From assembly GCA_947492825.1 (NCBI GenBank), contig CANLNT010000002.1, positions 504,501 through 568,500 of the forward strand: a stretch of DNA of 64,000 bases, read 5' to 3'. The notes below the pieces were generated by a model. That model was not told the origin of the DNA. It did no database searches and saw nothing but the letters and a program-made list of their open reading frames with translations. Of the stretch, positions 1-8,882 are shown piece by piece (positions within the stretch are counted from its first letter, which is position 1; the number at the start of each line of letters is the position of its first letter). Position numbers and translations under genes: made by a program. The DNA is from an uncultured Paracoccaceae bacterium. GTDB taxonomy: Bacteria; Pseudomonadota; Alphaproteobacteria; Rhodobacterales; Rhodobacteraceae.

Positions 1-1541
1 AGATTTGTCACGACACGTGGATCGGCGATGGTTTCGGGGGCTGCGTTAAGCGACAGGCGCGGGATTGCTATCTCACCTGTCGCCCAGGGCTGGAACTGTT
101 GCATTGCCTTCGACCAGACCATCTGATCCAACTCGCGCGAGAGCCCCTCTGCTGCTGCGAGTGGCAAAAACACATCCGGTGGCACAATGCCGTGTTCTGG
201 ATGCTGCCAGCGGGCCAAAACCTCAACCCCGGCAAGGGCGCCATCTGCGAGCGTGATTTGCGGCTGGAAGAACGGCACGATTTGCCCGCTTCGCAGGGCA
301 TTTGGCAGTTCCGCCGCCAGTCGGTCACGCTGATTGCGTGCATCTTTCAGGTCTTGTGCAAAGGCCTGCACCGCACCGCGGCCTTGTTTCTTTGCAGTCT
401 TGAGTGCGAGCTCCGCGTGAGAAATGATGCCAAGCGGGTCGGTCACATCGGGCGAGGCGGTCGCATGTCCAATTGTCAATCCAACCTCGATCCGGCGACC
501 GGACAGATTTGCGGGATGCGCCACATCCCTTTGAATCTTATGAATCAGATCATCCGGGTTTGCATCAGTCAGAATCATGAATTCGTCGCCGCCGGTGCGG
601 GCAACACAATCATGTTCTCGGGCGCAGTGCTGGAGTACGTCGCGCACAAACAATAAGACTGCATCGCCTGTTTCCTCCCCGGCGATTTCATTGATCGCGC
701 GGAACCTGTCCACGTCCAGGTGCAAGAGGCTGAAGCTTGGATTTTGATTGCGGATCTCGCGCGCAATTTGACCAACCAAAAATGTTCGGTTCGGCAGTTG
801 GGTCAAAGCATCGTGGGTCGCGGCGCGTTCAAGTGCAGCATGAGACTGTCGCAGCTTGACCTGATTTTGCATCAACGTCTTGCCGTTCTGACGCAGTGCG
901 CGAATCGTCGACGTTACCGTCAGATGCGCGGGTGCATAGATGAACATGGCCTGCAAAATAATCACCATTATGGCGCCGCCAAGGATGATGGTTTGTTGAA
1001 CGCGAAGTGTTTCACGCGCTTGCTGCGCTTCGACAACAAACATGGTCACCATTTGGTCGAGGTCTCGCAAAAGGTCATCGTGACCAATTGACAACAACGT
1101 GTTCAACGCAGGCCCCACTGCGACGCTCTGTTCAAGGCTGACATAAATACCGCGCGCCGCAGCAGAGAAGAGCCGGACACGGGCATCGACATGAAGTGGT
1201 GCATCGAAATAGGCAGCGCGCATGCGCGGGCTGAGCGTCGCGTCAGTACTGAGCGTGTGATGAGTTGCATCAAAGGTCGAGATGGCATGCGCCAAGTCGT
1301 CAAGACTTACGTCTGGGTTGGCGTCGTTCGCAAGTTCCACAGACAACAGCAATATCCGTTGCGTCAGCATGCGCATCTTGCCGGATGAATTGATGACCCT
1401 TGCGTCGACAAGCCCCTGTTCGATTGTGGTTTTGTTGGCTTGGTGGGCCGAAAGGATCAGTAGGACAACAAGCACCATGCCAGCGACGTAACGCTTCCAC
1501 AGACCTTCGGGCGGGATATCCCGCGCCCGTTTTTCCATCAT
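1..1541 (-). CDS. PilJ-like sensor GGDEF/EAL cyclic-di-GMP protein (partial, 3' end outside window)
   Basis: Reading the minus strand gives one open frame of 513 codons that runs off the left edge. After a short cytoplasmic start there is a membrane segment (about residues 19-33), then a periplasmic-type stretch containing SSGKMRMLTQRI, the signature of PilJ-type (type IV pili methyl-accepting-like) sensor domains, and a second membrane segment near residues 190-215. A diguanylate cyclase domain follows with an intact GGDEF motif at 317-321. The beginning of an EAL phosphodiesterase domain is visible, with EVL at 440-442 in place of EAL, a variant common in active enzymes. It probably makes and/or degrades cyclic di-GMP at the inner membrane. 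The start is ATG at 1541 or the adjacent ATG at 1538; no clear ribosome binding site is seen. Whether the EAL half is catalytic cannot be judged here. Confidence 0.88.
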   Translation of the reverse strand, partial: MMEKRARDIPPEGLWKRYVAGMVLVVLLILSAHQANKTTIEQGLVDARVINSSGKMRMLTQRILLLSVELANDANPDVSLDDLAHAISTFDATHHTLSTDATLSPRMRAAYFDAPLHVDARVRLFSAAARGIYVSLEQSVAVGPALNTLLSIGHDDLLRDLDQMVTMFVVEAQQARETLRVQQTIILGGAIMVIILQAMFIYAPAHLTVTSTIRALRQNGKTLMQNQVKLRQSHAALERAATHDALTQLPNRTFLVGQIAREIRNQNPSFSLLHLDVDRFRAINEIAGEETGDAVLLFVRDVLQHCAREHDCVARTGGDEFMILTDANPDDLIHKIQRDVAHPANLSGRRIEVGLTIGHATASPDVTDPLGIISHAELALKTAKKQGRGAVQAFAQDLKDARNQRDRLAAELPNALRSGQIVPFFQPQITLADGALAGVEVLARWQHPEHGIVPPDVFLPLAAAEGLSRELDQMVWSKAMQQFQPWATGEIAIPRLSLNAAPETIADPRVVTN

Positions 1542-1656
1542 GTGTCTGAATCTGCGAATGACTTTCAAGGCCCGAATCCCAAGGAGATCCTCGGAACCCT
1601 GATCGAAAAGATTTAAATTTTAGTGTTTTGAGTTCGATCGCGATTTCAGGGTCGCA

Positions 1657-4083
1657 TCAGGTCAAAGGCGCGGTCCGAAGGCGCAAGGCATTTGTCACAA
1701 CAAAAACAGATGAGAGCGCCATCGCAGCACCCGCTAGCATAGGTGAAAGCGTCCAACCAAATGAGGGATAAAGAAGCCCGGCGGCGACGGGGATCAACGC
1801 GATGTTGTAAGCAAATGCCCAAAAGAGGTTTTGACGGATATTGCGCATTGTTGCACGACTAAGCGTCAGCGCTGTCACCGCACCGGGCAAAGCGCCCGAC
1901 ATCAACACCACATCGGCGGCCTCGATGGCGACGTCCGTGCCGTTGCCGACAGCGACACCGACATCAGCGGCGGCGAGCGCTGGTGCGTCGTTGATCCCGT
2001 CGCCGACAAAGGCGATGGGCCCGAAATCGGTGCGCAGCCGGGTGATTGCAGCGACTTTGCCGTCGGGCATGACCTCTGCCACGACTTCATCAATCCCGAG
2101 CTGCTGCGCGATTACATCGGCAACCGGCTGTGCATCGCCAGTTATCATGGCGATCTTGATGCCTTTTGCCCGCAAGATGGCGAGGGTGTTTGCGGCGTCT
2201 GGCCGGATTGGGTCGGATACTCCAAGTGCCGCGACAATGCGACCATCTATGGCGGCAAACAGCGGCGTTGCCCCGGATTTCGCAATGTCCTGTCCAGTTT
2301 GGTGCCATTCGCCCAGCGGAATCTTGTGTGCTTCAAACAATCTGCGCGCGCCGATCGTCACGGTTGCCCCTTCGACTTGACCGATAACGCCTTGGCCGGG
2401 CATGGCAGCGAAATCGGTCACTATGGGCAGGGGCGCATCGCCTGCCGCGCGCAAGATTGCCTTGGCGATTGGGTGCTCTGACTGACGCTCGACCGCGGCA
2501 AGACGTGGCAAGAGCATGTCTTTGTCCGTGTCTTCCGCCAGTCGCAGTGTGGTCAATTCCGGCTGGCCCGCAGTCAGGGTTCCGGTCTTGTCAAAGGCGA
2601 TCACGCGGATGGTTTCGAGGCTTTGCAGGGCGGTGCCTTTGCGGAACAGCACACCTTCGCCTGCCGCACGCCCGATGCCCACGATGATCGAGGTGGGGGT
2701 TGCCAGACCCATGGCGCAAGGGCAGGCGATGATCAGCACCGAAACACCAGCAACAAGTGCATAGGACAAGGCGGGGTCAGGGCCAAATGCCAGCCACGCC
2801 AGAACCGAAAGCAACGCGATAAGCATCACGATGGGCACAAAGATGCCTGTCACGCGGTCCACAAGGGATTGAACCGGCAGCTTTGCGCCTTGCGCCTGCG
2901 CAACCATCGCGATGATCTGGGACAATACAGTGTCGTCGCCAATTGCCTTGGTTTGCACTTCTAATGCGCCGGTGCCGTTGACGGTGCCGCCGGTCACAGG
3001 ATCGCTCGGCGCCTTTTTGACTGGCGTGGGTTCACCGCTGAGCATGCTTTCGTTGACCCATGATGCGCCAGCGGTAACGGTGCCATCCACAGGAATGCGT
3101 GCGCCGGGCTGAACCATAACGGTGTCCCCTAAGCGCAGTTGTTCGAGTGGCAATGAAACGATCTTGCCCGCGCGCAGAACCTGCGCTGACGTGGGCCTTA
3201 GCCCGGCAAGTTTGCGTATGGCCGCCCCGGTGCGGCCTTTCGCGCGCGCCTCAAGCCAGCGGCCCATCAAGATCAGTGTTGTGATCACGGCCGCGGCCTC
3301 AAAAAAGACGGCTCGAGCGCCGGGTGGAAACAGCGCGGGCGCGATCAGCACAAGCGTGGAGTAGCCCCAGGCGGCCGAGGTGCCCAGCACTACAAGCGCG
3401 TTCATCTCTGGCGCGCGGCGCAGAAGGGCAGGGATGCCTTTGGCAAAGAATACCCGCCCTGGACCAAACAGTACCAAAGAGGTCAGGACAAACTGGATGA
3501 TCCAACTGGTTTGGTGGCCGATTGTCCGCCCGATCCAGTGGTGGAACGGAGGAAACAAGTGCCCGCCCATTTCAAGGATCACGACAGGTAGGCTCATGGC
3601 GGCGGCGATTAGTGCCGCTGCGCGAAGGTTCGCGGCCTCTTTATCAATCTGCGTCTCGGGCGCGGTCTGGGTGGCAACGTTTGCAGGATAACCCGATTGT
3701 GTGACGATTTGCGCCAGTGCAGCCGGGGTAACTGCACCGGCGACATAGGTCGCGCGAGCGGATTGTGTGGCAAGATTGACCTGTGCGTCTTGCACCGCCG
3801 GAGAAGCCAGCAAAGTGGTTTCGACGCGGCGGACACAAGACGCACAGGTTAGATCGGACAGCGTCAGCGTGACCGTTTCAGTTTGCGCCGGGTATCCCGC
3901 ACCTTCTAATGCTGTGGTCAGATCGTGCAGCGTTGCGCCATCGTGGGTGATTGATGCGGTGTGGTTGGCAAGGTTTACATCCGCCGTTTTAACCCCTGCC
4001 ACCGCGCGCAATGCTGTCTGCGCCCGCGCCACACAAGAAGCGCAGGACAGGCCAGACAGATGCAGTTGAAGGGGCTGAGACAT
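1657..4083 (-). CDS. copA: Copper-translocating P1B-type ATPase CopA
   Basis: This 808-residue protein is an inner-membrane copper(I) export pump powered by ATP. Two N-terminal heavy-metal-associated domains carry CASC metal sites at residues 14-17 and 80-83. The membrane CPC metal site (ACPCAMGLATPTS), the phosphorylation motif DKTGTLT, the SEHP motif of P1B pumps and the hinge GDGINDAPA are all present, so the pump looks complete. Length is normal for CopA. The start is the ATG at 4083. Upstream is a promoter with a 19-bp spacer as expected for a CueR-type activator. No copper chaperone or CueR gene is seen next to it, and it stands apart in function from the T6SS island that begins on the other side of its promoter. 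Confidence 0.95.
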   Translation of the reverse strand: MSQPLQLHLSGLSCASCVARAQTALRAVAGVKTADVNLANHTASITHDGATLHDLTTALEGAGYPAQTETVTLTLSDLTCASCVRRVETTLLASPAVQDAQVNLATQSARATYVAGAVTPAALAQIVTQSGYPANVATQTAPETQIDKEAANLRAAALIAAAMSLPVVILEMGGHLFPPFHHWIGRTIGHQTSWIIQFVLTSLVLFGPGRVFFAKGIPALLRRAPEMNALVVLGTSAAWGYSTLVLIAPALFPPGARAVFFEAAAVITTLILMGRWLEARAKGRTGAAIRKLAGLRPTSAQVLRAGKIVSLPLEQLRLGDTVMVQPGARIPVDGTVTAGASWVNESMLSGEPTPVKKAPSDPVTGGTVNGTGALEVQTKAIGDDTVLSQIIAMVAQAQGAKLPVQSLVDRVTGIFVPIVMLIALLSVLAWLAFGPDPALSYALVAGVSVLIIACPCAMGLATPTSIIVGIGRAAGEGVLFRKGTALQSLETIRVIAFDKTGTLTAGQPELTTLRLAEDTDKDMLLPRLAAVERQSEHPIAKAILRAAGDAPLPIVTDFAAMPGQGVIGQVEGATVTIGARRLFEAHKIPLGEWHQTGQDIAKSGATPLFAAIDGRIVAALGVSDPIRPDAANTLAILRAKGIKIAMITGDAQPVADVIAQQLGIDEVVAEVMPDGKVAAITRLRTDFGPIAFVGDGINDAPALAAADVGVAVGNGTDVAIEAADVVLMSGALPGAVTALTLSRATMRNIRQNLFWAFAYNIALIPVAAGLLYPSFGWTLSPMLAGAAMALSSVFVVTNALRLRTAPLT

Positions 4084-4115
4084 GTCTTTCCACGCTCCAA
4101 TAGGTGCGAATATTC

Positions 4116-4146
4116 TCTATAAGGAGATCAATTGCCTGCTGGTCAA
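4116..4146 (-). promoter_or_regulatory. Candidate MerR/CueR-type promoter of copA
   Basis: On the minus strand a -35 like TTGACC (4146-4141) and a -10 like TATAGA (4121-4116) are separated by exactly 19 bp, 33 bp before the copA start. An over-long 19-bp spacer is the hallmark of promoters activated by MerR-family regulators such as CueR. The spacer has only a weak dyad around CAATTG, and the usual ACCTTCC/GGAAGGT arms are missing, so the assignment is tentative. Confidence 0.45.
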
Positions 4147-4261
4147 GGGATTGGCACGACCGCGATAGGGTAAACAACCGGAATCCCACAATATTCTGGA
4201 CAGGCAGGCCCCGGCTTGTCAGTCTGTTGTCATTGTTCTGGTTTTGGATTCTGAATCCCAC

Positions 4262-5296
4262 ATGCATCTTTCAACACTGCTGCCACTTGGTACGATCTTT
4301 TTCAAACACTGGCATACGGACGATTCCGAAGTGGGGGTCGCGGTTGCCAAGGCACAGTTCGAAATCCGTGAAGATGGCACGCTGAAATCGGTTAAACCTG
4401 GCCCCGAACTTGAGATGTCGGACGTATTCGCCGCCGAGGTTGCTACGTCCCGGTTGCTCATGGAACAGGAAATCGCCCCCGCCAAGGTGGCGACCGACCT
4501 GACCATGAACGCAGTGGCACATGCGCCGGGTGGCAAGCCCGCGCAGGATTGGGAGGTGTCGGTCAATATCCCGGACCGGTTGTACTATGCCTGCCGCGTG
4601 CGTGGTCCTACATTGTGGAGCAGGGGCGTGATGGGATGGTCTTTGTCAGACCCCGAACCGGTGTCGCAGGTGCCGTTGACCTATGATCTGGCTTACGGCG
4701 GACCGGCACAGGGTGACCCCGATGCCAAGACGCCCGATATTTACGACCTCAATCCGGCTGGTCAGGGCTATGCCACCAAAGAAAGCCTCGAAGGAAAACA
4801 AAGCTTTGCTGCCGCACAGATCGGCAACATCGCCGAATTCATGATCAAGGATCCGCTGGCGCCAATGACGGTGCAAGGCTTTGGGCCAGTGGCCAAGGCA
4901 TGGCTCCCGCGCCGGGCCCATGCGGGCACGTTCGACGAGGATTGGGAATCAACCCGACACCCCCGCATGCCAGAGGATTATGATCTTCGTTTTTGGAACG
5001 CAGCGCCCCACGCGCTGCAAATTGAGCCTATGCTGGACGGAACTGAAACGATTCATCTGGACGGTATGACCGAAGGCGGCGGTCGGCGCAGTCTGACACT
5101 TCCAGGTGTAAAATTGATGCTGGCAGCAGAAGGCGAGAACGTGAGCAAGAACCACACCATGAAGCTCGACACGCTCCATATTGATGTGGCGGATCCTGAT
5201 CCAGCGCAGCATCGGGTGACGCTTGTCTGGCGCACGCTTGTGACTGGGCCTGAGCGGTTCACAAGCGGCCAGATGCAAAGTGTGAAGATCGGATAA
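4262..5296 (+). CDS. DUF2169 domain protein, T6SS cargo adaptor
   Basis: The protein has 344 residues from the ATG at 4262; a TTG six codons upstream (4244) is an alternative and no strong ribosome binding site decides between them. The fold signature (an N-terminal pattern VAVAKAQFEI, then LYYACRVRGP and VPLTYDLAYGG) matches DUF2169, a family repeatedly found beside VgrG and PAAR-like genes. Members are thought to help load effectors onto the T6SS spike. No signal peptide or membrane segment is seen, as expected for a cytoplasmic chaperone or adaptor. It is the first gene of the cargo module and is followed after 4 bp by the PAAR-like gene, so the two are almost certainly co-transcribed. Confidence 0.85.
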   Translation: MHLSTLLPLGTIFFKHWHTDDSEVGVAVAKAQFEIREDGTLKSVKPGPELEMSDVFAAEVATSRLLMEQEIAPAKVATDLTMNAVAHAPGGKPAQDWEVSVNIPDRLYYACRVRGPTLWSRGVMGWSLSDPEPVSQVPLTYDLAYGGPAQGDPDAKTPDIYDLNPAGQGYATKESLEGKQSFAAAQIGNIAEFMIKDPLAPMTVQGFGPVAKAWLPRRAHAGTFDEDWESTRHPRMPEDYDLRFWNAAPHALQIEPMLDGTETIHLDGMTEGGGRRSLTLPGVKLMLAAEGENVSKNHTMKLDTLHIDVADPDPAQHRVTLVWRTLVTGPERFTSGQMQSVKIG

Positions 5297-5300
5297 TGCC

Positions 5301-5714
5301 ATGGATATGACAATTGCCCGCAAGCAGGGCCCAAACGCGACAATCATCTGTATGGCCCCGGATGTCTGCAAAACACCGGTCGGCAATGCGGTGGTGCCGA
5401 TCCCCTATATGATCATCTCGCGCCTCGATTGGGCCCAGAAAACGGTGCCAAGCGTCAAGATCACGGACAAAGAAGCGTTTACGATGGCGTCGCGCACCGA
5501 CAAGGTTGTGGGCGATGAGCCGGGCACCGTTGGCGGGATCAAGTCCAACGTGAACCGTGGCTGGTGCCGCCCGATCGCGAACCACGGTACGGTGTTGGTG
5601 GATGGCAGAGAGCTGATCCAGAACAACAACCTGTATGAAATGAACTGCTCTGGCCCAGATGGACCTGGCAATACGATTGGTCGGCTTTTGTATTTCGAGC
5701 CGCCGAAGCTGTGA
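5301..5714 (+). CDS. PAAR-like DUF4150 spike-tip protein
   Basis: This 137-residue protein matches the DUF4150 (PAAR-like) family: the N-terminal half reads CMAPDVCKTPVGNAVVPIPY, the typical beta-rich opening, and VNRGWCRPIANHGTV and NNNLYEMNC follow. PAAR proteins cap the VgrG needle tip and often connect a toxin to it; this one has no C-terminal toxin extension, so the toxin is more likely a separate protein such as the lipase encoded downstream. It lies between the DUF2169 adaptor gene and vgrG, an order frequently seen in T6SS cargo modules. Confidence 0.88.
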   Translation: MDMTIARKQGPNATIICMAPDVCKTPVGNAVVPIPYMIISRLDWAQKTVPSVKITDKEAFTMASRTDKVVGDEPGTVGGIKSNVNRGWCRPIANHGTVLVDGRELIQNNNLYEMNCSGPDGPGNTIGRLLYFEPPKL

Positions 5715-5743
5715 AATGATGAAATGATGACGGGACCAGAATA

Positions 5744-7777
5744 ATGGCTGCTAAGACGTCACAACTGATGCGTACCGCGCAACTGCATACTGATCTGGGC
5801 AAGGACATTCTGCACCTTCGGCAGTTTGACGGTACGGACTACGTCGATGATCTGTTTTCCTACGAGGTCGAGGCGCAGTGTGCGGATACCTCCGTAAAAC
5901 TTGACAGTTTGTTGGGGACCCACGCGACCGTTGTGGTCATGTCGCGCGATCATGGGCCGCGGTATTTTGACGGGATCGTCACCTCTGGCCGCTGGATTGG
6001 TGAGACGGATGACCGCGCGGTGTTCCGGCTGACGCTGGAGCCGTGGTTTGCGCTGCTGGACAAGCGACGCAATCAGCGGATTTTCCACAACATGACGGTG
6101 GTGCAGATCCTCGAAGAGCTGTTGAACACCTATTCAGGCCTGGGTGATCCGGCCTATGAGATTTCGCTAACGAAGTCCTACCCAGAGCTGGAATACACAG
6201 TCCAATACCGTGAAAGCGATCTGGCCTTTGCGCGCCGGATGATGGAGCGGTTTGGCCTATCGTTCCATTTCAAGCATGCGGCAGGGTCGCATACCATGGT
6301 GATCACCGACGCTGTTGACAGCTTTGATGACGTCATCGCAGACAGCCGACCCTACATGGATGTCGCGGGCCATCATGACGCCGATGAAGAGCACTTTTGG
6401 CTATGGCAAAAGGCCCGCAACATGACCACGGGTGCGGTACTGCTGAAGGATTTCAACTTCAAGGTGCCGACGGCCAAGATGGATGTGGACCGCAAAGGCG
6501 ACGCCACCTATGCCGAGGGTGAGATTGAGGCTTATGACTATCCGGGTCTCTATCTGACCGAGGATGACGGCAAGGCGTTGATCGCCACCCGGATCACCGA
6601 GGAACGCGGCAAGGATCACCGGCACACGGCCGAGGGCGATTGCATCAGCCTTGGCGCAGGGATGAAGGTCAAGCTTGTGGGACAAGCAGCAGATCAGGTG
6701 GTGGGGCAATCTTATTTGTGCCTGTCTGCGACGCATTCCTTTGCCGATCAGGCCTATATTTCGGGCAACAACGACCCCGGCTATGTGTTTAAAGCGACCT
6801 ATAGCTTTGTCCCGGTTGATGAACCCTATGCGCCTGTGCGCAAGACCCCGCGCGCGCTGGTGCATGGCCCACAGACCGCGATTGTCGTGGGTGAGGGCGA
6901 GATTGATTGCGATGACTATGGCCGGATCATCGTGCAGTTCCACTGGGATCTTGAGGGCGCTTATTCCATGCGTTGCCGGGTCAGCCAGAACTGGGCCGGG
7001 AACGGCTGGGGCGGCATGGTCATTCCCCGGATCGGGATGGAAGTGCTGGTCGAATTCCTTGAAGGCGATCCGGACAAACCGCTGGTGACGGGCTGTGTCT
7101 ATAACGGCAAGAACGCGGTCCCTTACAACCTGCCAGAGCACAAGACGCGTAGCACATTCAAGACAGACACCCATCAGGGCAAAGGGTTCAACGAACTGCG
7201 GTTTGAGGACAAAAACGGCGAGGAAGAAATCTTCGTCCACGCCCAAAAGGACCGCAATGCCAAGATCGAGAACAACCAATCCGAACGGGTGAACGTCAAC
7301 AAGGTCGAAAGCGTCGGTCACGACAAGGCGAGCGAGATTGGCAACAACCTGTTGCAGGTCGTCGACGGCAATATGGATATCCGCGTGGGACCAGGCAACA
7401 AGAATGCTGTGACACCTGCGGGTTCCTCTGACAGCCCTGAAGGTCTGCCGACCGTTCCGAACGCTTATGGCAAGGCAGGGTCCAGCCCCGGTGAGGGGTC
7501 GCTGAACATGGCCGTCGAGGTCAACAAGGTACAAACCATTGGCGAAAACCACTCTGAAGAGGTGGGTAAGGACAAGGACAGCAAAATCGGCAACAACTAC
7601 ACGCTGGATGCAGGCAAGAACATCGAAATCACTGCAGGCGACAAGATCACAATTGCAGTGGGGCAAAGCCGGATTGAGATGACTGCAAAGGGCGACATCA
7701 ACGTCAACGGCAAGAAGATTTCCCTGACGGCAAGCAGTCTGGTGAAAATTCTGGGCAAGATGGTGAAGATTAACTGA
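5744..7777 (+). CDS. vgrG: VgrG spike protein (TssI)
   Basis: This 677-residue protein forms the trimeric needle spike that is pushed out by the contracting T6SS sheath. The N-terminal two thirds show the gp27-like part and the gp5 OB-fold with GRIIVQFHWD, NWAGNGWGG and PRIGMEVLVEFLEGDPDKPLVTG. The last 170 residues are a repetitive beta-helix (IGNN, VGKDKDSKIGNN). There is no extra C-terminal enzyme domain, so it is a plain VgrG rather than an evolved one. A GGGA ribosome binding site precedes the ATG. The next gene begins 4 bp after the stop, tying the spike to the ankyrin-like and lipase pair that are its probable cargo and immunity. Confidence 0.96.
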   Translation: MAAKTSQLMRTAQLHTDLGKDILHLRQFDGTDYVDDLFSYEVEAQCADTSVKLDSLLGTHATVVVMSRDHGPRYFDGIVTSGRWIGETDDRAVFRLTLEPWFALLDKRRNQRIFHNMTVVQILEELLNTYSGLGDPAYEISLTKSYPELEYTVQYRESDLAFARRMMERFGLSFHFKHAAGSHTMVITDAVDSFDDVIADSRPYMDVAGHHDADEEHFWLWQKARNMTTGAVLLKDFNFKVPTAKMDVDRKGDATYAEGEIEAYDYPGLYLTEDDGKALIATRITEERGKDHRHTAEGDCISLGAGMKVKLVGQAADQVVGQSYLCLSATHSFADQAYISGNNDPGYVFKATYSFVPVDEPYAPVRKTPRALVHGPQTAIVVGEGEIDCDDYGRIIVQFHWDLEGAYSMRCRVSQNWAGNGWGGMVIPRIGMEVLVEFLEGDPDKPLVTGCVYNGKNAVPYNLPEHKTRSTFKTDTHQGKGFNELRFEDKNGEEEIFVHAQKDRNAKIENNQSERVNVNKVESVGHDKASEIGNNLLQVVDGNMDIRVGPGNKNAVTPAGSSDSPEGLPTVPNAYGKAGSSPGEGSLNMAVEVNKVQTIGENHSEEVGKDKDSKIGNNYTLDAGKNIEITAGDKITIAVGQSRIEMTAKGDINVNGKKISLTASSLVKILGKMVKIN

Positions 7778-7781
7778 CGCC

Positions 7782-8882
7782 ATGCGCCGCGGTTTGATCA
7801 TATGCGCTGTTCTTGCGCTGGCCGCGGCTGCCGCGTTCTGGGCGTTTCAGAAGTGGCAGGACAACCGATTGACCAGCGGGCTGGAAGATGGGTTGAACAA
7901 ACTGGCGGCCCGCACTGCACATGTCGAAGAAGATGCCGCGCAGTTGGCAGACGAACGTAAGGAGATGACCGTGAGCACCAATTTTCCTGACGCGCCAGAT
8001 CTGGTGACAGAGGTCGCTAGGGTCATCCTGGATGGCGCTGTGCCGACGCCCGATCAGATCGCGGCGCTGGGAGACGACCTTGATCGCAGCTGGTCGATGC
8101 CATTCTCAGCTGATGCGCCGACGTTTGGGCATACCCTGCTGCGTGAGGCTGTCTTGGCGCGCAACTTTGAAGCCACGCAGGCGCTTGTCGCGGCTGGGGC
8201 AAATGCCCGGTTCAACGCCGATGAAATGGCGTTTCTGGCCGTTACCTATCACACCGAAGGCTGGCGCGTTTGGTTCCCGGATTATCGGCCCGGCATGGCG
8301 TTCCTGAACCTGTGGCTGGAAAAAGGCGGTTCGCCAGCTGCGGTGAATAACTACTATTCCAGCATTGGAGACTTGCTGCACGCAACGCCGCGCGACAATC
8401 TGGAGGCCGCAATGGTCTTATTGCAGAATGGCGCGGACGGTTGGTTGCGACACAAACCCGCGGACGCCGATCCCGATGATACCTTCGTGTTTGACAGCTA
8501 TTTTGAAGGTTTGGCGAACGCCAATCTGATGAGTTGCGAGCTGATTTTCAGACTGGCACAAGCGGAACTGTTGAAGCCCGGTCCAACCGATGTCGTTGAC
8601 GCCTTCTTTGAACGCTACGAGCGTGTTGCCGATCAGTATCGCGATGCGTCTGGTCCCAGTGATCTGGCAACGGCTTGGGGCTTGGGCCGTGCGATGGAGG
8701 CGGCGTATACAAACCTGGGCCGCACACCCAATGAGGCGGCGCAGGCCGTCATAGACCTTACTATCCCCGACGACATCGGTGGCTTCTTTCTGGCACCCAC
8801 AGAAATCCGGTCTGACGATGACCCGGACCAGCGCGTGAACAACGACAATCAGGTCGGCAAAGAGAAGTGGCATGACGGGTAG
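7782..8882 (+). CDS. Membrane-anchored ankyrin-like protein, probable effector immunity
   Basis: This 366-residue protein begins with a single hydrophobic anchor (about residues 4-22) and is otherwise soluble, so the bulk should face the periplasm. Ankyrin-like units are visible: TLLREAVLARNFEATQALVAAGAN at about 113-136 and LEAAMVLLQNGAD at about 207-219. The rest is helical and unassigned. It sits directly between vgrG and a lipase-like gene and overlaps that gene by 11 bp, the arrangement of an effector-immunity pair. Since T6SS lipases act on membranes from the periplasm, a periplasm-facing anchored protein is the location expected for protection. The function is inferred from position and topology; no immunity family is recognised by sequence. 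Confidence 0.6.
   Translation: MRRGLIICAVLALAAAAAFWAFQKWQDNRLTSGLEDGLNKLAARTAHVEEDAAQLADERKEMTVSTNFPDAPDLVTEVARVILDGAVPTPDQIAALGDDLDRSWSMPFSADAPTFGHTLLREAVLARNFEATQALVAAGANARFNADEMAFLAVTYHTEGWRVWFPDYRPGMAFLNLWLEKGGSPAAVNNYYSSIGDLLHATPRDNLEAAMVLLQNGADGWLRHKPADADPDDTFVFDSYFEGLANANLMSCELIFRLAQAELLKPGPTDVVDAFFERYERVADQYRDASGPSDLATAWGLGRAMEAAYTNLGRTPNEAAQAVIDLTIPDDIGGFFLAPTEIRSDDDPDQRVNNDNQVGKEKWHDG

Noticed and set aside
99-1091. Plus-strand frames at the left edge
   Set aside because: The minus strand carries one continuous frame with GGDEF and PilJ signatures across the whole stretch, in the same frame at 1541 and 593.
6401-7801. Long open frame of 466 codons opposite vgrG
   Set aside because: It is a shadow of the vgrG codon pattern; its translation is rich in His/Arg/Val without domain signatures, and vgrG itself is complete.
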